A DNA stretch of 64,000 bases from CAVVSQ01 sp963848825 (lineage in GTDB: Bacteria > Planctomycetota > Planctomycetia > Gemmatales > Gemmataceae): the NCBI GenBank assembly GCA_963848825.1, contig CAWKFA010000015.1, positions 1,240,001 through 1,304,000 on the forward strand, written 5' to 3'. The notes under the pieces were generated by a model. The model made no database searches. It was not told the origin of the DNA and saw only the letters and a list, made by a program, of their open reading frames with translations. Below are positions 56,377 to 64,000 of the stretch, piece after piece. Position numbers and translations under genes: made by a program. Every line of letters begins with the position of its first letter. Within the stretch, counting starts at the first letter, position 1.

Positions 56377-59300
56377 ATGGCCTCAGGGACCTTTTTGGAC
56401 GATCCGCGGCACCCGTCCGCCGGTGAAGAGCCACCCACCGTCATATCGCGCAAACCGCCGGCGCCGCCAGCGGCCCAGGCGTCTGCTCCGCTTGATCTCT
56501 CGGAACCATCCATCGAAGCAACTGCCCATTCCTTTCAATATTATCGCCGCCAGCTTGCCGGCCAGGCGGATGCCACCCCCGAACCGTGGGCCGCGCCGTT
56601 CCCAGGCAAGAAGGAGCATGTGCGGCTCTTTCAGGACCTATATCGTCACGATCCCCAGGTGGCGGATCGACTGGCAAGAGCGCTGACGAGCATGCCGGAC
56701 GCAGGTTCGGAGTTCTTGGGCTTCCATTTGAGCGCTGAATTGGGACGTGGCAGCTTCGCCGCGTCTATTTGGCCCATCAAGGGGACCTGGCCAATCGACC
56801 CGTGGTTGTAAAGGTGGCGGCGGATTTGTGGGGCGAGGCCAACGCCCTGGCGCAACTGCAACACCCGAGCATCGTGCCGGTTTACTCCGTACATCATCAC
56901 GAGCCGTTTCAGGCCGTCTGCATGCCCTACCAGGGTTGGACGACGCTCCAGGATCTTCTGAAGTTTGTGCAAACCCAGGCCTCCTTGCCGACGTCAGGGT
57001 TGGCGCTAGCCAAAGTAATCAAGCAGCCGCCCGCGGAGGTTTTCAATTGCCAAACCGGTGACAACGGTGGGCGCCTGGCCGAACCGAGCGATAGCGGCTA
57101 CCTCGGCAGGTTGGCCGCCGACCAGTGCTGCGCGGCGCAATTCGCCGGTTTGAGTTATGTCGAGGCCATCGTCTGGATAGGGGTGCAACTGGCGGACGGC
57201 CTGGCGCATGCTCATGAGCATGGCATCGTTCACCATGATCTGAAGCCCGCCAATGTCCTTTTAAGCGACGAGGGCAGGCCGATGCTCCTCGATTTCAATG
57301 CCGCGGAAGACACGAAACGTCGGCCGGACGGGGTGGTGGCCTGGGTGGCGGGCACCTTGCCCTACATGGCACCGGAACAACTGCAAGCATTTCAGGGCAA
57401 CATTGTTCCAATCGACCTTCGCGCCGATCTGTACTCATTCGGCGTCATCATGTTCGAATTGCTTAGTGGGCGTTATCCGTTTGGGGAAAGCGATTGCTGC
57501 GTCAATGTTTTCGAAAGCATCCTGGCCGACCGGGGCGTCGTGCCGCCAGCCTTGCGCAAATGGAACCAGGCCGTCTCCCCCGCGCTGGAAGCAATCGTAC
57601 AGCGCTGCCTCGAACGGGACCCCGCGCGGCGTTACCAAAGCGCCAGAGAATTGCAAGAAGACTTGCAGAGGCAGCACAGCCATCGACCTCTCAGGCATGT
57701 GGCGGAGCCATCGCGCCAAGAACGCATGCACAAGTGGCTGCGGCGACACCCCTGGGCGCTGATGACCGTATGCGCTGCGATTTTCTTGCTGGCGCTCGGG
57801 CTGCATTCCGTGGTTCGCGAGCATCAACTCGAAGTCATGAAGGGACATGAAGATGCCCGCATTACCGAAGAGCAAGCACATGCCCGGGCGCTGATGTCGT
57901 TCGAACAGTTCCAGACCAATTTCAAGGCGGCCCGTTTCATTCTTTACACGTGCGCCAATGAACCAGATCAATTAGCCGGCGGCGTCTCCCTGGGCACAAG
58001 ATTGGCCGATTGCTACAGCGTGCTGGAAGGTCCGGCCTGGTTACAAAACCCGCTGGTAAGCTCGTTGCCGGCCGGGGAGCAAGAGCAACTGAAGGACGGC
58101 ATGGGAGAGCTATTGTTGCTGCTCGCGCGAGCGATTTCGTTGCAGCACAGCGATCAACCTGAAACTCAGCGTCGGTTTCTGGAAAGTGCGCTGCTCATGA
58201 ACGAACGAGCCGAGTCCTGCTCGCCGCGGGCGGCCGCATCGCCGGCCTTGTGGCGGCAGCGGGGAGATTTGAACGCCTCCCTCGGGCGCGACGCCGAAGC
58301 AAGCTCCTGCCGAGAAAAATCGAAGACACTACCTCTAGTCACGGCTGCCGACCACTATTGGCTGGCCAGCGATTACGTGGCCGGGGGTCGGCTACGTGAG
58401 GCCTTGCCCCTATTGCTCAAGGCGACACGACTCGAACCGGCTAACTTTTGGGCCTGGTTTGTGCTGGCCAACTGCTACGAGCGGCTGGGCATGGATAGCA
58501 AGGCTGAGTTTAGTTACGGCACGTGTGTGGCGTTGCGTCCGAGCAATCCGTGGGCCTATTTCAATCGTGGCCTGGCGCTCTTGCGACAGCTCGATTATCG
58601 CGCCGCCTGCGCGGATTTCGACACCGTCATCGGCATGCGGCCCGACCTGGCCGACGCCTATTTGAATCGAGCGCTGGCCCATCAAGGACTGGAACAATAT
58701 GCGCAGGCCGAGGGGGACCTGACCGAGGCGTTGCAGCGCGGGGGCGCCACACGGCTCTATTTCTTACGTGCTCGCCTTCGCGAAAAACAGGGTGACAAGG
58801 AGGGGGCGGCACGCGATTACGAAGAGGGGTTGCGCCGGCCGCCCCAGGATGAAAAAAGCTGGCTAGCCCGTGGTTATTACTTGCTGATGCGTGAACCGGA
58901 AGCCGCACTGGCTAATTTTGAGCAGGCCCTGCGCCTCAACCCGCGCTCGGCGGATGCACTGCAAAACAAGCGCAATGGCGCTGGCGGAGAAATTGGGCCG
59001 CAACGAGGAGCGCTCGAAGTGCTCAATAAATCCCTGGCGTTCTATCCGGACTCGGTAAAGGCCCGAGGTGGCCGGGGTGTCCTGTATGCGCGCCTGGGAA
59101 AGCGCGAGTTGGCCCATCAAGATGCCGAAGAGGCGTTGTTGCGCGATACAAGTCCTTTGCGGCTGTACCAGGTTGCTTGCATCTATGCGCTCACTTCGAC
59201 GCAACAACCTGAAGATCGGTGCGTGCGCTGCAGCTGTTGTCTTCGGCCTTACGCCAGGGTTATGGACTCAATTTGCTCGAGACCGATGCCGACCTCAATC

Positions 59301-59377
59301 CACTTCGTCCTTGCGACGAGTTCCGCCGTCTGGTGGAAGCGGCGCAAGCGCAGCGGTCGAGGCCCAAGGCATCCTAA
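56377..59377 (+). CDS. membrane serine/threonine kinase with C-terminal TPR repeats, frameshifted
   Basis: ATG 56377 begins a long Pro/Ala-rich N-terminus (to about residue 80), then LGRGSFA of the P-loop. A missing base near 56762 moves to RVYLAHQGDLANRPVVVKVA, which carries the rest: HEHGIVHHDLKPANVLL (HHD in place of HRD), MLLDFNAAEDTK (DFN in place of DFG, a variant I associate with planctomycete kinases), LPYMAPEQL, ADLYSFGVIMFELLSGRYPF. A membrane segment (ALMTVCAAIFLLALGLHSVV) separates it from at least seven TPR-like helices (FWAWFVLANCYERLGMDSKA; AYFNRGLALLRQLDYRAACA). Breaks near 58980 and 59205 precede the true end ETDADLNPLRPCDEFRRLVE, TAA 59375-59377. The kinase part probably faces the cytoplasm. 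A 27-bp palindrome follows at once. Confidence 0.88.
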
Positions 59378-59378
59378 G

Positions 59379-59473
59379 AGCCCGTTGAAAAAGGGGTCAG
59401 ACCCCCTTGAAGCGAACTGAGTTTTCAATGTTTTTAGGGAAACGAAGGGGTCTGACCCCTTTTTCAACGGGCT
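59379..59473. terminator. perfect 27-bp inverted repeat of the GGGGTCAGACCCC family with 41-bp spacer
   Basis: 59379-59405 (AGCCCGTTGAAAAAGGGGTC...CCCC) and 59447-59473 are exact reverse complements. The spacer TTGAAGCGAACTGAGTTTTC is related to that of the decayed copy at 3248-3329. Confidence 0.9.
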
Positions 59474-59502
59474 GCTAAGGCATTTGTGGTGGGTAGTCTT
59501 TC

Positions 59503-62323
59503 ATGAAAAGGCGCAGGCCATTATTGGGCGTTGAACTGCTTGAAGATCGCTGCACGCCGGCGACGTGGGGCAATCCCTGGCCAGACCCTGGTCACTTGAC
59601 GCTAAGCTTCGTGCCGGATGGTACCCTGGTGGGCAACCATGTCAGCAACCTGTTCCAGACACTAAATGCCGCCGCACCCACGAAAACCTGGGAAACCGCG
59701 ATTTTGCGAGCTTTTCAGACCTGGGCGCACAGGCCAACATCAATATCAGCGTCGTTGCCGATGATGGACTGCCTCTGGGTACAGCGGGTGCCGTCCAGCG
59801 CGATGCACGCTTCGGTGACATTCGCGTGGCCGCCTGTGTCATGCCAGCGGGCGCCGAGGCGGTCGCGACGCCTTTCGAGTTGGCCGGCGGGACCTGGTCG
59901 GGCGATGTCCAGTTGAACAGCGGCGTGAATTTCGGAGTCAATGGCGGCGGGAAGTATGATCTGTTTTCCGTCATGCTCCATGAAGCCGGTCACGTTTTTG
60001 GTTTGCCGGATAATAGCGATCCCACGTCGGTGATGGATATGGCTTATCAGGGCGTGCGCTCCGTGCCCAGCGTGGCAGATTGCGCCGCGCTGCAGGCGCT
60101 GTATGGAACGCGCTCGCCCGATGCGTTCGAGGGCGCGGCGGGTAACAATCAGTTGAGCACTGCCAGGCCGCTTAATCTCTTGGCCAACGGCAACGGCATA
60201 TTGGCCATGCAGGCGACGGGTGATGTCACCACATTGCGGGACCAGGACTATTATTCGTTTAACACCCTGCTCGGCCTGGGCGGGGTCGATTTGACCGTAC
60301 GAACCCAGGGGATCAGCCTGTTGACGCCCAGCGCCACGGTATACGATGCCTTTGGTCATACTATTGTCAAGGCGTCCAGCACCGATCCCATGGAAGGGGG
60401 CTTTGTTATTCACCTGCGTAACGTTTTGCCGCTGAGCAGGTACTACATTCAAGTCGCGAGTGGGCAGTCGAATTCCTTTGGTATCGGCGCGTATCAGCTT
60501 TCGGTCAATGAGCTACCCTTGCTCAATAATCTCTTGAGGCCGGTGACGGCGACAATTACTCAGGGAGTGAGCTCGGCCACCGACATACTCCTCAATACCG
60601 TCCACACCAATGGCAGCTTTGCAACGGCCACCAGCTTGCCGCCCCCGTCGAGTGGCCCAGGCGGAACGTATTCCGACACGTATCGCGGCAGTTTCCTGAC
60701 CGTCTCTCAAAATGATTATTACACGGTAAAGGCGCCCTGGCTTCGCCGGGCTCGACCGCGAGTGTGTTGACCGCAATGGTTTGGGGCTTGCAAAACGAGC
60801 TGGCCGCCCGGGTTCGCGTTTATGATGCCAATCGCAACCTCCTGCCGACGACCGTCATCGTAAACGACGGCTTCAGCTATGTCGTGGAATGGAATGATGC
60901 CATCCCGCAGCAAACTTATTACCTGGAGGTCGTGCCCGCTCAGCCTGGACAGAGCCGGAATGTCGGCAATTATTTCCTCGGAGCCGATTTTGGTCCCCAT
61001 GGTGCCGCGCTCAACGATGTGGCCGATGGTTTGCTAACCAGCTCGCGGCCGCAAATGGTCGACACGTTGATCGTGAATTCTCGTAGCGAGCTAATGCATT
61101 TTGTGTTGGCGGCTGTTGCGGCGAACCCCGGGGCTTCCACCGCGGTCGAAATGAGCATCGTCAATTTGACCGGTCACGTCGTTTTCACGCTGGAGGCCGA
61201 TAACACAGTCCCAACGAGCGGCAATGTCTCGCTGGCACCGGGAACATACACCGTGGTGTTCAGCGCCATGACCGGCACGGGGGGATTTCCCGTGGTGTAC
61301 CATTTACTTGCTGAAACATTGAGCGACCCTCAAGGTCCCGAGACTTCCGATCCGACAGGCGATCCCGGCGGCTCCAGTGGCACCGATCCGAATGGTCCGC
61401 CCGATTGGAATGGCGGCAGTAGTACGGGAGTGCCTTCCCAAGATCCATCGAGTGGCTCGTATGGCAGCAATGGGACTGCGCAAGGGGCAAATGCCTCGTC
61501 GATCACACTGTACAATCCGGGCGATCAGACGGACTTCGCCGGCGACGGTGTCAATTGGTCGGTGTCGGCTGCCGACAGCGACCCGAATGCGCCGCTGAGT
61601 TACAGTGCCACCGGTCTTCCGCCTGGTCTATCCATGGACCATAGTTCCGGCACGTTTTCGGGAAGTATTCCCAACGATGCCGGCAATGGAGCACCCTATG
61701 TCGTGACAATTAATGTGTCGGATAGCAATGGCTCGACTGCCACCCAGACCTTCAACTGGACCGTGAATCCACCCGTCGTGAATATTTATTCGGGTGGCGA
61801 TCAAACGAACCTCGCGGGCGATACGGTGGGCGTGATTGAATCTGGCTATAACTCAGATAGCTTTCCCTTGACTTTCAGCGCCACCGGCTTGCCGCCAGGC
61901 GTGCATATCGACCCTTACTCGGGCTACCTCTACGGCACCGTCGCTAATAACGCGGCCCAGGCCGCCTCTTATGTCGTGACCATCACCGCCACCGACACCA
62001 GTTCCGGCGTGAGCGCCTCGGCTACACTAAAATGGACAGTGAGCCCGCCAATCGTGAATTTGTACAGTCCTGGTAATCAAATGAGCCAGACGGGCGATGG
62101 GATCAACCTTGGACTTTCGTGGTCGAATACCGACAACTACGCGGTAACCTTCAGCATAAGCGGGCTGCCGGCGGGACTGACGATCGACCCCGGCTCAGGC
62201 TTGATCAGCGGCACGATTGCCACCAATGCCGCGAGTGATGCACCCTATGTGGTGACAATAACAGCCCTTGATCCGAGTTCCGGGGTAAGCTCAACCGTGA
62301 CTATTAACTGGACCGTTTGCTGA
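59503..62323 (+). CDS. secreted matrixin-like metalloprotease with Ig-like (He_PIG) repeats, frameshifted twice
   Basis: ATG 59503 begins MKRRRPLLGVELLEDRCTPA, the planctomycete-type short N-terminal targeting motif. Two frame breaks (about 59700 and 60745) are needed. The protease part has the metzincin zinc motif HEAGHVFGLPDN (His, His and a third Asp ligand) preceded by a domain with NISVVADDGLPLGTAGAVQR and followed by DPTSVMDMAYQGVRSVPSVA, the Met-turn region. Then two PPC-like beta domains, a Gly/Ser/Asp linker and three Ig-like (putative Ig, He_PIG) repeats of about 90 residues (SYSATGLPPGLSMDHSSG; TFSATGLPPGVHIDPYSG; TFSISGLPAGLTIDPGSG), ending Cys. About 939 residues. Probably a secreted or surface-bound protease. 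Confidence 0.85.
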
Positions 62324-62331
62324 GAACGCTG

Positions 62332-63588
62332 TTATTTCTTGCCGTTGGCCTTCGAGGCACGAAGTTTTCGCAGAGGCCCCAATGCCAGGATGGCCTGTTC
62401 TTCAAAGGGGAAGCGATCGATAACCTGGCCGATTTTTTTCAAATCCACCGCTTCGAACGCTTTCAATTCATCATCAACGCTTCGATATTTACCGAGGTAG
62501 GTCCAGGACATGCCGATGGCCTGCATGCGACCCATGGGCCGTTCGCCGGCGCGGACGACGCGTGACAACACCTTACTCTTGGCCTGGGCCAACTCGCTTT
62601 CGCTGATGCCGTCCCGTTGTACCTGACGGAAAATTCCCTGGATGATTGCCAGGTCTTTTTGCGTTTGTTCCGGTTCACAACTGAATGACGTGAAGAAGGA
62701 GCCGGCCCCTTCGTAATCGTGGTAACTGACATCGGCGGATTCCGCCAGTCCCGGATCGACCAAAGCCCAATAGAGACGGCTGCCGGTGTCGTCGCCAAGC
62801 ACCATGGCCAACGTGTCGGCAGCATGCCGCAAGGGAGAATTGGCCGCCGGGCCGGGAATGATCATGACGACATGTTCCTGGGTCACCTTTTCTTTTTTAA
62901 CGATTTCAAGGGCCGGATGCGCCACGGCGGGACGGACTCCCTGACGCGGCGCACGGCCTGTGTTCCATTCGCCGCAGCTTTTTTCGAGCAGCTTGACGAG
63001 CTCGGGAAAGGAAAAATTGCCCGCGGCGGCGACGGTAACGTTGGCGGCGACATAGCGCTTGTCGAAATAGGCTTGCATCTGATCGCGTGTCAATGCGGTG
63101 ATACTGGCCGGAGTGCCCAGCACGCTGTTGCCCAGGGGATGTTCGCGGAAAAAGGTCTTTTTGGCATGGTCATAGGCGGACCACATGGGCTGGTCCTCAT
63201 ACATGCCGATTTCCTCGATGATGACGTTCTTTTCCATGTCGAAATCATCGCCGCGCAAGCTGGGCCGCAGAATATCGGCCAGAATGTCGACGGCCTGGGG
63301 CATATACTCGGGAAGAATCGAAGCGTAAAAAACGGTGTTTTCCTCGCTGGTGAAGGCATTGTAGTTGGCGCCGATGCGATCGAAGTCCATGTTGACTTCC
63401 AGGGCCGTGCGCCGCGGTGTCCCCTTGAAAACCATATGTTCGAGGAAGTGCGAGACACCCGCGACCTCCGGCTTTTCGTCGCGGGACCCGGTTCGGACGA
63501 AGAAACCCAGCGCCATCGAACGGGCGGAGGGGCTAACCTCGGCGATAATCTGTAGCCCGTTGGCAAGGGTATGTTGCTGAAAGGACAT
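62332..63588 (-). CDS. M16 family zinc metallopeptidase (insulinase/pitrilysin type)
   Basis: 418 residues. The inverted zinc motif HxxEH is in VSHFLEHMVFKGT, with the distal Glu about 75 residues later in NVIIEEIGMYED. M16A is followed by the M16B-type second half (VTVAAAGNFSFPELVKLLEK; AGSFFTSFSCEPEQTQKDLA). It degrades peptides or processes exported proteins. Start MSFQQHTLANGLQIIAEVSP is typical. It overlaps nothing and is 2 bp downstream of the upstream M16 gene's stop, forming an operon of paired M16 subunits, as in the mitochondrial and PqqF-like pairs. Confidence 0.93.
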   Translation of the reverse strand: MSFQQHTLANGLQIIAEVSPSARSMALGFFVRTGSRDEKPEVAGVSHFLEHMVFKGTPRRTALEVNMDFDRIGANYNAFTSEENTVFYASILPEYMPQAVDILADILRPSLRGDDFDMEKNVIIEEIGMYEDQPMWSAYDHAKKTFFREHPLGNSVLGTPASITALTRDQMQAYFDKRYVAANVTVAAAGNFSFPELVKLLEKSCGEWNTGRAPRQGVRPAVAHPALEIVKKEKVTQEHVVMIIPGPAANSPLRHAADTLAMVLGDDTGSRLYWALVDPGLAESADVSYHDYEGAGSFFTSFSCEPEQTQKDLAIIQGIFRQVQRDGISESELAQAKSKVLSRVVRAGERPMGRMQAIGMSWTYLGKYRSVDDELKAFEAVDLKKIGQVIDRFPFEEQAILALGPLRKLRASKANGKK

Positions 63589-63590
63589 TG

Positions 63591-64000
63591 TTAACTCCGG
63601 GATTTAGCAGCGCGGCCAGCCGCAGGCGCGAGGGCCTGTTGCGGTCGAGCTTTGATGGCTTTGGGGCCAAGGGTGACAATGGTAAAGTCGGCGGGCGGGT
63701 TTTTACGCACGTGGTCAAGAATACTGCGCGGCGTCAGCGCATCGACCGCCGCCTGAATTTCTTCCATCGCGCGAACGCGCCCAAGATAATACCAGTCCGA
63801 GGCCAGCGCCCCGGCCCGCGCGGACGTCGATTCCTCTTGCATGATGATCGAGGACTTGAGCCCGGCACGCACGCGCTCGACTTCTTCGGCCGTGACTCCC
63901 TCCGTCAGGCGCTTGAGTTCGCCCAGCGTGACATCGAGAGTTTCCTGGGCGCGTTCGTTCGTCGTGCCGGCATAGCAAAGGATCGAGGCCCGATCCTTGA
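63591..64000 (-). CDS. M16-like peptidase (5' end beyond the window)
   Basis: Only the last 136 residues are visible: RASILCYAGTTNERAQETLD, VTAEEVERVRAGLKSSIIMQ, and ASDWYYLGRVRAMEEIQAAV, a common M16 C-terminal-half pattern. The stop lies 2 bp from the next M16 gene's start. Such pairs often form a heterodimer of one catalytic and one non-catalytic subunit; which this is cannot be decided because its zinc-motif region is outside the window. Confidence 0.8.
   Translation of the reverse strand, partial: KDRASILCYAGTTNERAQETLDVTLGELKRLTEGVTAEEVERVRAGLKSSIIMQEESTSARAGALASDWYYLGRVRAMEEIQAAVDALTPRSILDHVRKNPPADFTIVTLGPKAIKARPQQALAPAAGRAAKSRS

Noticed and set aside
9523..62323. Programmed frameshifting as a general mechanism
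   Set aside because: The junctions I checked (listed in the findings) share no slippery motif and need both +1 and -1 corrections, which does not fit one mechanism.

Overview
The window looks like a planctomycete chromosome, most likely from the Gemmata-like lineage. Reasons: cytochrome-c (PSCyt1)/DUF1549/DUF1553 and DUF1501 proteins side by side, a PSCyt1-WD40-PPC protein, a secreted protein opening with an LEDRCTPA-type motif, kinases with planctomycete-style DFN/DLG motifs, a fused and oversized SecDF, and many secreted proteins with short signal peptides. The DNA is GC-rich by eye (not computed), apart from an AT-richer, decayed island at about 3.9-6.0 kb. There is no rRNA; one RNA gene is clear, a selenocysteine tRNA (24072-24166).

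Layout. 0-3.2 kb: 3' part of a giant Ig/cadherin-like repeat protein ending in a cyclophilin domain. 3.9-6.0 kb: a decayed small-gene island including a PIN-domain pseudogene. 6.4-10.8 kb: a secreted barrel-like protein, an acyl-CoA dehydrogenase and a frameshifted TPR/DUF3299-like protein. 10.9-16.6 kb: the protein-export operon tgt-yajC-secDF (minus strand). 16.7-20.9 kb: HEAT-repeat protein, an alpha/beta-hydrolase-like protein with a near-consensus promoter, and an IS4-type insertion sequence. 20.9-25 kb: XerC/D recombinase, GNAT acetyltransferases, tRNA-Sec and four arrays of hairpin repeats of about 65-70 bp. 25-31.6 kb: sialidase-like protein, MFS transporter, zinc-ribbon proteins, SUKH immunity-like protein, SRPBCC protein, YeiH-type membrane protein. 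31.6-36 kb: glutamine amidotransferase, FAD/NAD-binding protein, DJ-1/PfpI protein, aldo/keto reductase. 36.2-44.3 kb: a co-oriented run of secreted proteins with a coiled-coil protein, an NPCBM protein and three HtrA-like proteins whose catalytic triads are progressively lost. 44.4-48.7 kb: HNH nuclease, Ser/Thr kinase, RmlD-like protein, SIS isomerase. 48.9-56.2 kb: DUF1501, PSCyt1-DUF1549-DUF1553 and PSCyt1-WD40-PPC genes. 56.4-64 kb: kinase-TPR protein, matrixin-like metalloprotease with Ig repeats, and two M16 peptidases (one cut by the window end).

Two themes run through the window. First, gene 3' ends are repeatedly marked by long perfect inverted repeats built on the core GGGGTCAGACCCC flanked by A and T runs. 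They look like terminators and form a dispersed family, and an insertion sequence carries or sits inside one of them. Second, many otherwise intact genes, including secDF, are split by one or a few single-base frameshifts. Both insertions and deletions occur, which points to sequence error more than biology. I annotate these genes across their full extent and say where the frame changes.
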